Positions 1-7,048 of a stretch of 64,000 bases of DNA are shown in pieces. This DNA is from Pedobacter sp. AK013 (GTDB lineage Bacteria; Bacteroidota; Bacteroidia; Sphingobacteriales; Sphingobacteriaceae). The DNA lies in the NCBI RefSeq assembly GCF_014205835.1, contig NZ_JACHCQ010000027.1, positions 1 through 64,000 on the forward strand, in the 5' to 3' direction. How positions within the stretch are numbered: position 1 is the first letter of the stretch; each line of letters starts with the position of its first letter. Both the position numbers and the translations under genes were made by a program. The notes beneath the pieces were generated by a model, which was not told the DNA's origin, made no database searches, and was given only the letters and a program-made list of their open reading frames with translations.

Positions 1-1
1 T

Positions 2-1501
2 AGCCAGGCCACTACCTTTGCCTACAACGAGCGTGGCTGGATGAAGAACAGTACCTCCGATCAGTTCAGTATGGAATTGAAATATAACGATGGTACCCTT
101 GCGCAGTTCAATGGCAATATCTCTGGCCAGAGTTATACCAACGGTACGGCCAATACATTCAGTTATAGTTACGACAGGCTGAACCGTTTGACCAATGCCA
201 CAGCAGGCAACAACCTTGGCGAAGCCATTAGTTACGATATAATGGGCAATATTGCCAGTTTAACCCGAGATGGTTTTAGTACCAACAGCTATACCGGTTA
301 TGATGGTAACCGATTAACAGCTATCAATGGTTTTATCAACAGCAGTTATGGTTACGATGCCAATGGCAACCTCACCAGCGATAGCCAGAAGAACATCACT
401 CTGGGATACAACTTCCTTAATCTGCCGCAAACGATAAGTGGGAGTCAGAATTTAAGCTATACTTACAGTGCTGCTGGCGAAAAACTACAAAAACAGGCAG
501 GTGGTACTACCACTAATTATATTGATGGTATCCAGTATACGAATAACAGCATTGATTTTATTCAGACGGAAGAAGGGATTGCAAGAAACAGTTCAGGAAA
601 TTACAGCTATGAATATAATCTAAGTGATCATTTGGGCAATATAAGGGTTACTTTTTATAAAAACCCCAATACAAACCAGTTAGAGGTATTGCAGCGTGAT
701 GATTACTATGCATTTGGCTTAAGAAAAGTTGCAACTGGGGGAACAAATAAATATCTTTACAATGGCAAGGAGTTGCAGGAAGAGTTGGGACAGTATGATT
801 ACGGTGCTAGGTTCTATGACCCGGTGATTGGGAGGTGGAATGTGGTGGATCCGTTGGCGGAATCTGATCGAATGACAACACCATATGCTTATGCCTTTGA
901 TAACCCAATACGCCATACAGATCCAGATGGAATGTTCGGTGAAGATGTTGTGGAAGATCTTGATGGGCCAAAGCCAAAACCAAAACAGACAGCATCAGTG
1001 CCTGGAGTGTTAACTGTTGGAGGAACAATTCTAAAAACATTAGCGACAGCAATTGAAGGTGTAGAAATTGTAGGAACGGCAGTATCAACTGCAGTTGCAG
1101 GTGTTGTTGTAGGTGTTTTTCTGCCTCAAAATGGTAATGATAGCGGTGTTGATGATATAAACAATTGGAATCTTAAACCGGTACTTCCACCCCCAATAAT
1201 CCCTAAAAGCGCAGAAAAGGAAACGAAAGTTGATAAAAGTGTCAAGAATAAACTAGAACCAGACAAAGATGCTGAAGGCGATCATTCGGCACTCAAAAGG
1301 GATAAAGATGGAAAGATTACCGGAACAGCTACATACGAAAGGAATACTAAAAATCCGACCGGATGGGATGAGAAGAAAAGAGTAGATGTTGAGGGAAAAC
1401 CTCACTATGATAAAAAAAGTGGTAAAAGCATTCCGACACCGCATGTAAAAGAGGGGAAAAATGTTAGGCCAGCAAAACCAGATGAACTACCTAAACAATA
1501 A
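2..1501 (+). CDS. RHS/YD-repeat polymorphic toxin, 3' part, Ntox24-like tip
   Basis: The frame is open from base 2, so the gene is cut by the window edge and about 499 residues of the C-terminal end are visible. YD-type repeats (SYDRLNRL, SYDIMGN, YGYDANGN) lead into the RHS core end (YDYGARFYDPVIGRWN) and the DPDGM junction that normally separates the shell from the variable toxin tip. After a hydrophobic Ala/Val/Gly-rich stretch, the last about 90 residues (GDHSALKRDKDGKITG, YDKKSGKSIPTPHV, RPAKPDELPK) resemble the polymorphic toxin type 24 family, from memory of the family; the enzymatic activity is not inferred here. Such proteins are exported and deliver the tip to rival cells. The stop is 2 bases before an immunity-like gene. 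Confidence 0.85.
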   Translation, partial: SQATTFAYNERGWMKNSTSDQFSMELKYNDGTLAQFNGNISGQSYTNGTANTFSYSYDRLNRLTNATAGNNLGEAISYDIMGNIASLTRDGFSTNSYTGYDGNRLTAINGFINSSYGYDANGNLTSDSQKNITLGYNFLNLPQTISGSQNLSYTYSAAGEKLQKQAGGTTTNYIDGIQYTNNSIDFIQTEEGIARNSSGNYSYEYNLSDHLGNIRVTFYKNPNTNQLEVLQRDDYYAFGLRKVATGGTNKYLYNGKELQEELGQYDYGARFYDPVIGRWNVVDPLAESDRMTTPYAYAFDNPIRHTDPDGMFGEDVVEDLDGPKPKPKQTASVPGVLTVGGTILKTLATAIEGVEIVGTAVSTAVAGVVVGVFLPQNGNDSGVDDINNWNLKPVLPPPIIPKSAEKETKVDKSVKNKLEPDKDAEGDHSALKRDKDGKITGTATYERNTKNPTGWDEKKRVDVEGKPHYDKKSGKSIPTPHVKEGKNVRPAKPDELPKQ

Positions 1502-1503
1502 AA

Positions 1504-1800
1504 ATGGAAATATTAAAATGGCTTACAGATTGGTATAAATCAAACTGTGATGGAGATTGGGAACATAGCTATGGTGTTAAGATAGATACCCTGGATAATC
1601 CAGGATGGTTTGTTAATATAGATTTAATTGATACCAAACAAGATGGAAAAATGATTTCTATAAAAGTTGAGAATACTGATGATGATTGGTATTCAATTAA
1701 ATCAGATGGGAGTGTTTTTGAAGCCTATGGTGATTTTAGTAAACTACCCTTTTTAATATCAAAATTCAAAGAATTTGTAGAGTCCACAAATGTTCCCTAA
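1504..1800 (+). CDS. Imm53-like immunity protein for the RHS toxin
   Basis: A 98-residue acidic cytoplasmic protein starting 2 bases after the toxin stop, which implies co-transcription and translational coupling. The N-terminal pattern WLTDWYKSNCDGDWEHSYG followed by IDTLDNPGW matches the Imm53 family of polymorphic-toxin immunity proteins as I remember it. Its expected role is to bind and neutralise the tip of the preceding RHS protein in the producer cell. Pairing with this toxin is inferred from adjacency. A hairpin at 1847-1876 closes the unit. Confidence 0.8.
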   Translation: MEILKWLTDWYKSNCDGDWEHSYGVKIDTLDNPGWFVNIDLIDTKQDGKMISIKVENTDDDWYSIKSDGSVFEAYGDFSKLPFLISKFKEFVESTNVP

Positions 1801-1846
1801 GCTGGCGTACGCGTGTCGCGTGTGCGAAATGCCATAATTATAGCGC

Positions 1847-1876
1847 AAGCCCAGCAATATAAAATTTGTTGGGCTT
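1847..1876. terminator. Hairpin ending toxin-immunity unit 1
   Basis: AAGCCCAGCAA pairs with TTGTTGGGCTT (one G-U pair) around a short A/T loop and is followed by GCTGTTTTATTT. It lies 46 bases after the immunity stop. Related hairpins follow the other two cassettes, at 3110-3138 and 4723-4765. It may also end the antisense remnant at 1885-1995. Confidence 0.65.
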
Positions 1877-1884
1877 GCTGTTTT

Positions 1885-1995
1885 ATTTAGCGAAAGCTTT
1901 TTGGTCTTGGAGTTCTGTATGTAGGTATCGATTACGTTGAACAGGACAGATTGTGTATCTGCATCCATCACCTTATAATTATGGTTTTGATATCC
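1885..1995 (-). pseudogene. Antisense remnant, possibly the C-terminus of an XRE-type regulator
   Basis: On the minus strand, one frame reads YQNHNYKVMDADTQSVLF then NVIDTYIQNSKTKK, which resembles the C-terminal tail of Bacteroidota XRE-family regulators. Near the end the frame slips: a one-base shift in the A-run would give a tail like KAFAK followed by a stop beside the hairpin. No N-terminal helix-turn-helix remains, because the neighbouring toxin cassette begins right there. The family assignment rests on memory of similar tails and is weak. Confidence 0.35.
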
Positions 1996-2019
1996 GATTA
2001 ATTTACTGATCCGTATGGG

Positions 2020-2535
2020 ATGTGGCCAGACCCGATGTTTGGTTCGCTTCTTCCTAGCTTGTTCGTTGCAGTGTCAGCTAAAGTACAATTAATTGTTAAT
2101 CATGTTAGCAATACCGCTCTGAAAATGGAGAAGCCTCAAAGTACATGGACGGGGCAAGATATTTTAAGAGTTGGGGCTGGAGGAAAAGCTGAACATAAGT
2201 TAGCTGGAGCAAAGGTTGAAGCAGGGGTTAGTTCAGCAATAAACTCAAAGAAGAGACTTGTTACTGGAGCTGGAGTTTCTGGAGAAATAAAGAATGTTGT
2301 AAAAGGAGAATTATCTGGTAAAGTCTATCAAGATCAAACGACTGGCGAAACAAAATTTGAAGGAAAAGCCGATCTTAAGATTGGAAAAGCAAATGAACGC
2401 AAGGTCATTCAACCAAGCGAGGAACGTACAATTACAGGAGATGGTGTTTCTGTAACGGGGAATGTTAAAGAACTTGGGCGCACCTTTTCGGATGCTGTTG
2501 ATGGAGTGAAAAAATATAAAGGCAGAGGTCGATGA
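2020..2535 (+). CDS. Displaced RHS toxin tip, cassette 2, unknown activity
   Basis: Directly after an in-frame TAA at 1999-2001 the frame reads FTDPYGMWPDPMFG, a variant of the RHS junction (DPDGM), and then a 171-residue unique domain. The start given is the junction Met; there is no RHS shell, signal or plausible promoter, so this looks like a silent spare tip rather than an independently expressed gene. The domain is Gly/Lys/Val-rich with repeated short strands (GAGVSGEIKNVVKGELSGKVY) and ends basic (KKYKGRGR). I do not recognise the family. The following membrane protein is its likely immunity partner. Confidence 0.6.
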   Translation: MWPDPMFGSLLPSLFVAVSAKVQLIVNHVSNTALKMEKPQSTWTGQDILRVGAGGKAEHKLAGAKVEAGVSSAINSKKRLVTGAGVSGEIKNVVKGELSGKVYQDQTTGETKFEGKADLKIGKANERKVIQPSEERTITGDGVSVTGNVKELGRTFSDAVDGVKKYKGRGR

Positions 2536-2619
2536 TATCAAAAAAACAATTAAATATGGAAGCAATTAATAAATTAAATAATATCCGGTATCTGTCTGAT
2601 AATCAGTGGTATTTATAGT

Positions 2620-3057
2620 TTGTTTTTTTTAGGCATTGTCTTAATTCAAAATAATATTGATGGCATTTTTTGGATATCGATGCCCTTATGTATAGGTGCT
2701 GTAGTGATAACAATTATAAACAACTATAAAATACTTAAGTCATTATCAAGAATAAACAAGAATAATCTTTTGATAAATATTGTTATAATGGCACTTCAAG
2801 TTATAAATGTTTCTTTAAATGGATTCCAGTTTAAATATAACCAAGGCTTGGAAATTGTTGTTTATGCGAATATGGAAAATATAAGTAGAAAAGTTAACTG
2901 TGGTGCTTATGTTTCAAACTTTAATTACTTTTTAAATGAAAAGTTTATAGAATCAGATTATTCAGTCATTGGTTTAAATCTGTTAGCTCTGGCTTTATTC
3001 TTGTTTTACCTATATCAGTATAAGGCAAAACTAGCAGTGGACTTTGGAGTATCTTGA
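2620..3057 (+). CDS. Membrane protein, likely immunity partner of cassette 2, 5' end disrupted
   Basis: A 145-residue protein with about three hydrophobic segments: near the N-terminus, around residues 45-60, and at 120-137. It is the second gene of cassette 2, which points to an inner-membrane immunity protein, but I recognise no family. The start is TTG. A better initiator is ATG 2556, 20 bases after the toxin stop, but that frame hits TAG at 2616; the hydrophobic extension IISGICLIISGIYSLFF continues upstream in the present frame to 2578. A one-base indel near 2578-2600 would join the two, so the gene is probably frameshifted. Confidence 0.5.
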   Translation: MFFLGIVLIQNNIDGIFWISMPLCIGAVVITIINNYKILKSLSRINKNNLLINIVIMALQVINVSLNGFQFKYNQGLEIVVYANMENISRKVNCGAYVSNFNYFLNEKFIESDYSVIGLNLLALALFLFYLYQYKAKLAVDFGVS

Positions 3058-3109
3058 ACACTAACCTTCACTGGTACATGCTTGTGGCGTTGAGAAATGA
3101 ATTACATCA

Positions 3110-3138
3110 AAGTCTAGCAGTTTAAAACTGTTGGACTT
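3110..3138. terminator. Hairpin ending cassette 2
   Basis: AAGTCTAGCAG pairs with CTGTTGGACTT, with two G-U pairs, around TTTAAAA. It lies 52 bases after the cassette 2 immunity stop and directly beside the stop of the antisense remnant at 3141-3257, so it could terminate both. The sequence differs from the hairpins at 1847 and 4723 while the fold is kept. Confidence 0.55.
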
Positions 3139-3140
3139 CG

Positions 3141-3257
3141 TTATTTCTGTAGGAGTTCGAGTTTAAGCAATCCGGCTTTTATTGCTCCATAAATACGGGA
3201 ATGTAGTTTAGTGAGTTCGGTAATCTTGATGTCCTCGGTAAAACGTTGGGGGACAAG
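3141..3257 (-). pseudogene. Antisense remnant with C-terminal helix-turn-helix tail, copy A
   Basis: The minus strand encodes QRFTEDIKITELTKLHSRIY then GAIKAGLLKLELLQK and a stop beside the hairpin. It is clearly paralogous to the remnant at 4762-4932, which keeps more sequence. The pattern (short helix, turn, GAIKARL helix) looks like a Myb/HTH-type DNA-binding tail. A TAG lies just upstream (3258-3260). The parent protein is not identified. Confidence 0.45.
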
Positions 3258-3326
3258 CTATTTTAGTGGTAATAATGACTTTGGAGATGCTGCTCCGAGC
3301 AATTTAGGAGCTATCTGTTCGTAGTC

Positions 3327-4235
3327 TTGAGCCTGAGAGTAAAGAGTAAGGAGACTACGTACCAATTAATAGAAGAGCATTTTGGGTTGAGGAAAGTGCC
3401 CGTTGCCAAAGCTGGGCTTAACAAGTATCTTTACAATGGTAAGGAGTTGGGGCAGTATGATTACGGCGCTAGGTTCTATGATCCGGTGATTGGAAGGTGG
3501 AATGTAATAGACCCGCTGGTGGAGAAGATGAGAAGGTATTCTCCTTATACTTTTGTATTCAATAACCCGATTAGGTTTGTGGATCCCGATGGAATGGAAG
3601 GTACAGATTGGGTGATGGGTAAGAATAAAAAACCTTATTGGGACGAAAAAGCCACTTCTCAAGAAACAACAAAAGCAGGCGAAACATATCTAGGTAAATC
3701 GGTTCAATATGAAACTAAAGAAGGATATGGTGTAAGCTTAAACCCAGATAAAAGCTGGAACTATCAACTTGCAGATGTGACTGATAAAACACCTGTTGGT
3801 TCTAGATGGAGTGATTTTCAAAGTGCCCTTGGTGGTATGCTTCCAGCGCTTAAAGCAGCAGAGGTTGGAGGAGAAATAGGTGCTGCATTTGCCTCGGGAG
3901 GTATTGCTGCAGGAGAGATTGGCGGGAGCTACCTTTTGGGACAGGCTGCCAGAAGGGCTGACTTGTTAAGCTCTCTATCCGAAATCAGTTTTTCTACAGG
4001 AAGAACTGTCGCCACAACACTTACAGAACAACTATCTATGGCTGAAGTAACATCCAATCCTACAATAGGAAAAGTAGTAATGAACTCTATGAAAGACACA
4101 AGATGGTTAGGCTGGGATAAAATGCAATACACTCATGAAGCATTGGATGGTGGCAAAACAACGATTCATTATGTAGGTAAATGGATTGATGGTGTACTAA
4201 AGGCTGTTGATGACTTTAAATTTATGGGGAAATGA
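3327..4235 (+). CDS. Displaced RHS core end plus toxin tip, cassette 3
   Basis: The frame opens with a TTG and reaches FGLRK, then repeats the RHS core end (NKYLYNGKELGQYDYGARF, YDPVIGRWNVIDPL, DPDGM at residues 88-92) almost as in the first RHS gene. The tip has a GTDWV...GETYLGKSV linker, an Ala/Gly-rich segment and a C-terminal domain (WLGWDKMQYTH, TIHYVGKW, VDDFKFMGK). I have seen similar WxKM...IHYV...DDFKF tails on other polymorphic toxins but cannot name the family. With no ATG before the junction and no shell, it is probably silent until recombined onto the full gene. Its stop overlaps the next gene by ATGA. Confidence 0.65.
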   Translation: MSLRVKSKETTYQLIEEHFGLRKVPVAKAGLNKYLYNGKELGQYDYGARFYDPVIGRWNVIDPLVEKMRRYSPYTFVFNNPIRFVDPDGMEGTDWVMGKNKKPYWDEKATSQETTKAGETYLGKSVQYETKEGYGVSLNPDKSWNYQLADVTDKTPVGSRWSDFQSALGGMLPALKAAEVGGEIGAAFASGGIAAGEIGGSYLLGQAARRADLLSSLSEISFSTGRTVATTLTEQLSMAEVTSNPTIGKVVMNSMKDTRWLGWDKMQYTHEALDGGKTTIHYVGKWIDGVLKAVDDFKFMGK

Positions 4236-4678
4236 AAGTAAAATGTATATATAACACAGGCATGGATTTACGCTCTTATGAGAATAAACCTATGTTGGAT
4301 GAACAATTGGGACGATTTGGTGCAAGCGGACTTTCTCAATATGGAGAGATAAGTATTGGTAAAGAGTATTTTGTAATGGGCATTGTTGTTTTCGAAACCT
4401 ACCAAGCTTATTTAATTGATGACGGATTAATTTCTGTCTGTCCTTGTCAATTGTTTGATATAATTGATGCAAAGGTAAGTGCTAATTGGGATGTTAGAAC
4501 GATTGAGAAAGATGAAAATATTTATCCCTATATACAAATGATGATTGGTTATCCTGAATTTTGTTCTGATAAAATGGCTTATGAAAAATTAATTGTAGAA
4601 AAAGAGGAAGAAGCACAACGAATTTACTTTAGGAGAAAAATTGAATTGGAGCGAGAGTTGTTAGACAAATGGGAATGA
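4232..4678 (+). CDS. Likely immunity protein of cassette 3
   Basis: A 148-residue soluble protein whose ATG overlaps the toxin-tip stop (ATGA), the typical layout of a toxin-immunity pair. It begins MKVKCIYN and contains RFGASGLSQYGEISIGKEY and IIDAKVSANWDVR; the last 30 residues form a charged helix (EEEAQRIYFRRKIELERELL). I do not recognise a named immunity family, so the role is inferred from position. Two hairpins follow it. Confidence 0.6.
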   Translation: MKVKCIYNTGMDLRSYENKPMLDEQLGRFGASGLSQYGEISIGKEYFVMGIVVFETYQAYLIDDGLISVCPCQLFDIIDAKVSANWDVRTIEKDENIYPYIQMMIGYPEFCSDKMAYEKLIVEKEEEAQRIYFRRKIELERELLDKWE

Positions 4679-4683
4679 CCCTA

Positions 4684-4712
4684 TTTAGTCTTAGCGAGAC
4701 GCTAAGACTAAA
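4684..4712 (+). terminator. Perfect 13-bp hairpin after cassette 3
   Basis: TTTAGTCTTAGCG and CGCTAAGACTAAA form a perfect stem around AGA, starting 5 bases after the stop at 4678. The symmetric A/T ends would allow termination in both directions. Confidence 0.75.
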
Positions 4713-4722
4713 TGTAACTTAG

Positions 4723-4765
4723 ATAACAAAGCCTGGCAGTTTAAAAGCTTGCCGGGCTTTGTTAT
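4723..4765. terminator. Long hairpin between cassette 3 and antisense remnant
   Basis: ATAACAAAGCCTGGCA pairs with TGCCGGGCTTTGTTAT with one G-U pair. It is the strongest of the three related hairpins, and its right arm includes the stop codon of the antisense remnant at 4762-4932, so it can end transcription from that side. Confidence 0.7.
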
Positions 4766-4932
4766 TTCTGTAGGTGTCCAAGTTTGATTAGCCTTGCTTT
4801 GATGGCTCCATAGGTTCTGGAGTGTAGTTTGGCGAGTTGTGTAATCTTGGTGCCTTCTGCAAAGCGTTGGGAAAGCAATTCATCTCCTTGTTCACTCCAG
4901 GCTAAACCTTGATTTCCTTTTTCGTTTACGGT
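4762..4932 (-). pseudogene. Antisense remnant with C-terminal helix-turn-helix tail, copy B
   Basis: After a TAA, the minus strand reads TVNEKGNQGLAWSEQGDELL, then SQRFAEGTKITQLAKLHSRT, then YGAIKARLIKLGHLQK and a stop: 56 residues. W-S-E-Q-G-D-E-L-L with a later GAIKARL helix resembles Myb-like HTH tails. Copy A at 3141-3257 is a second, more decayed relative. Just upstream, in another frame (4933-4980), the strand gives YFEHSKRFLLLKP, which matches part of the small open frame at 12385-12546. Confidence 0.45.
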
Positions 4933-5169
4933 TTAAGCAATAAAAAGCGTTTTGAATGTTCAAAGTATTACCGCTGATTCTCATTTTTTGGACATTATAA
5001 GCGGGCATTCTTTGAACCAAATTATTGCATTTTTATTTATCTCGATCGGTATAACATAAATTCCCCTTAATATAAATGTTTTGGGCATACGTTTTCATAC
5101 CGAGTTTATTTATTGTATTTTTTGTCATTTTATGAATTCCTTTCCTTTTGAACTCTACTTATTGGGCAA
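4933..5169. other. Intergenic region with decayed repeat, otherwise nothing recognised
   Basis: About 4935-4980 aligns with 12461-12506 (AAGCAATAAAAAGCG and TGTTCAAAGTATT in common). The rest, up to the hemB promoter, is A/T-rich, and I see no gene in it. Confidence 0.4.
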
Positions 5170-5199
5170 TTTGATTTAATTGACTCGGCGATAACTTTT
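5170..5199 (+). promoter_or_regulatory. Likely hemB promoter
   Basis: TTTG at 5170-5173 and TAACTTTT at 5192-5199 are 18 bases apart, close to the Bacteroidota -33/-7 pattern. Transcription would begin near 5206, which makes an ATG at 5206 an unlikely start and favours the ATG at 5254 for hemB. Confidence 0.5.
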
Positions 5200-5253
5200 T
5201 TTTATATGGGTTATAGTAGATTCGCGCTAAATTTTGTTCAAAAGTATTCCAAG

Positions 5254-6243
5254 ATGATATATTCAAGAAATAGAAGGCTGAGAGTAAACGAATCTATGAG
5301 AAGTCTGGTAAAAGAATGCACGCTTACCACCAATGATTTTGTGATGCCGATTTTCGTAATGGAAGGCGAAAATAAGCAAGAACCGATCCTGTCTATGCCT
5401 GGAATTTTCAGGAGAAGCATCGATCTGACGGTTAAGGAGTGTAAGGAGTTGTTTGCTTTGGGCATAAAAGCAGTAAATCTTTATATGAAGGTTTCGGATG
5501 ACTTGAAAGACAATACAGGCAAAGAGGCATGGAATAAAGACGGACTAATGCAGAATACCATCAGGGCCATCAAAGACGCAGTTCCTGAAATCATCATCAT
5601 GTCTGATGTGGCACTTGATCCGTATTCGATGTATGGCCATGATGGAATTATTGAAAATGGGAAGATCGTAAATGACGCCACCAATGAGGCATTGGCTAGG
5701 ATGTCTGTTTCACACGCAGAAGCAGGCGCTGACGTTGTGGCGCCCAGCGATATGATGGACGGGAGGGTTAAGATTATCCGCGAGGCACTTGAAGAAAATG
5801 GATTTATCAACGTCGGTATACTGAGCTATGCGGCAAAGTATGCCAGCTCATTCTACGGACCGTTTAGAAGTGCCCTGGACAGCGCTCCAAAAGACGACAT
5901 GGAAATTCCGAAAGATAAAAAGACCTATCAGATGGACTTCCACAATTCTAGGGAAGCCATGAACGAAGTGTTTAAAGACATTGAAGAAGGAGCGGACATC
6001 ATTATGATCAAACCGGGACTTCCTTACCTTGATATTGTTACTAAAGTTCGTGAAGCGATTGACCTTCCAGTTGCGGTATATAACGTAAGTGGGGAATATG
6101 CGATGGTAAAAGCCGCCGCAAAGGAAGGATGGCTGGATAATGATAAAACGATCATTGAAAGTTTAACCTGCATCAAAAGAGCTGGAGCAGACATGATTTT
6201 TACTTATTTCGCCAAAGAAGCCGCCATGATTCTAAACAGATAG
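5254..6243 (+). CDS. hemB: Delta-aminolevulinic acid dehydratase (porphobilinogen synthase)
   Basis: Joins two 5-aminolevulinate molecules to make porphobilinogen, the first common step of tetrapyrrole and heme synthesis, in the cytoplasm. From the chosen ATG the protein has 329 residues, normal for the family, and begins MIYSRNRRLR as relatives do; an in-frame ATG at 5206 would add 16 unlike residues and sits at the predicted transcription start. Both Schiff-base lysines are present (SYAAKYAS and MIKPGLPYLD). The metal region reads DVALDPYSMYGHDG rather than the cysteine-rich DVCLCxYxxHGHCG, so it belongs to the magnesium-type enzymes and not the zinc-cysteine type. No other heme genes are nearby. 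Confidence 0.95.
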   Translation: MIYSRNRRLRVNESMRSLVKECTLTTNDFVMPIFVMEGENKQEPILSMPGIFRRSIDLTVKECKELFALGIKAVNLYMKVSDDLKDNTGKEAWNKDGLMQNTIRAIKDAVPEIIIMSDVALDPYSMYGHDGIIENGKIVNDATNEALARMSVSHAEAGADVVAPSDMMDGRVKIIREALEENGFINVGILSYAAKYASSFYGPFRSALDSAPKDDMEIPKDKKTYQMDFHNSREAMNEVFKDIEEGADIIMIKPGLPYLDIVTKVREAIDLPVAVYNVSGEYAMVKAAAKEGWLDNDKTIIESLTCIKRAGADMIFTYFAKEAAMILNR

Positions 6244-6350
6244 TTAGCAAAGCTGGCTAGCTACATCATGAGGAATGAAGCTAACACCCCCGGTCAAATT
6301 GTTAATTGCATTAAAACTGCTGGCTGGGCAGCTAAACTTATAAAGGTGTT

Positions 6351-6770
6351 TTACTGCATCCCTCTGGATTTTGCGTATTCTTCCCTTGCATTTTTAAGTT
6401 CATCAGCATGTTTAGCAATCCAAAACCAAAGCGGAGTAACCTGCACCAATAAGCCCCTTCCTAAAGATGTGAGTTCATATTCAACTTTTGGTGGAACTTC
6501 GGCATATACAGCTCTTGAAACCAGACCGTCTCTTTCCAATTCCCGCAAACATTTAGTTAACATCCGCTGACTAATTCCATTAACATGGCTTTCTAAATTT
6601 GAAAAGCGCATTTTGCCATCTATTCCCCAAGCGTGAATCACAAACAACGACCATTTATTACCGATATGACTCAATATATCACCTTTAAGCTCATCCTGAT
6701 CTTTGTTCAGGACTTTGCAGATATCAGACCAAGCTGCTGTGATTTCGGCATCTGTCATCAGTCTTTCCAT
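6351..6770 (-). CDS. HxlR-family transcriptional regulator
   Basis: A 139-residue winged-helix protein of the HxlR (MarR-like) family: GDILSHIGNKWSLFVI, then the recognition region RFSNLESHVNGISQRMLTKC and the wing EVPPKVEYELTSLGR. Two starts are possible (MERLMTDAE; the second Met is at 6758). It is divergent from the NmrA-like gene at 7049 and very likely controls it, as HxlR genes often pair with a divergent redox-responsive oxidoreductase. It has no N-terminal CxxC; the only cysteines are at the ICKVL and KCLREL positions, so redox sensing by a conserved N-terminal cysteine is not obvious. Confidence 0.88.
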   Translation of the reverse strand: MERLMTDAEITAAWSDICKVLNKDQDELKGDILSHIGNKWSLFVIHAWGIDGKMRFSNLESHVNGISQRMLTKCLRELERDGLVSRAVYAEVPPKVEYELTSLGRGLLVQVTPLWFWIAKHADELKNAREEYAKSRGMQ

Positions 6771-6914
6771 ATATTATAAATCATATTATTGATGTATAAA
6801 GATATGTCTTTCTGACAAATGGGCTTGTATAGATAAGGTGATTTTTGGTTATTCTCTCCCAAGCTATGTTAAATATTTGTAATTATTATAATCAATGAGG
6901 TTCAAAATCAAAAA

Positions 6915-6984
6915 ACTAACACGCAGGTTAGTAACCCACACGCAGCTGCCTCATTGATTCCGCAGACTGCACGCATTAACTTTG
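6915..6984 (+). promoter_or_regulatory. Promoter and candidate HxlR operator for the NmrA-like gene
   Basis: TTG at 6954-6956 and TAACTTTG at 6977-6984 are 20 bases apart and fit the Bacteroidota promoter. Upstream lie an inverted repeat ACTAAC-N6-GTTAGT (6915-6932) and two direct copies of ACACGCAG (6919-6926, 6937-6944) 18 bases apart. Their position in the divergent region suggests regulator binding. Confidence 0.5.
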
Positions 6985-7048
6985 TTCAAAATACAGGACC
7001 TAATTTTAGCAGTTTACATGAGGGGTCCGAAATTTAAATGACTTGAAA

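Noticed and set aside
5206..5253. Upstream start for hemB
   Set aside because: Lies at the predicted transcription start; relatives begin near MIYSRNRRLR.
6268..6570. Open frame on the plus strand, 100 residues
   Set aside because: It lies opposite the HxlR gene and has no family features; a shadow of that gene.
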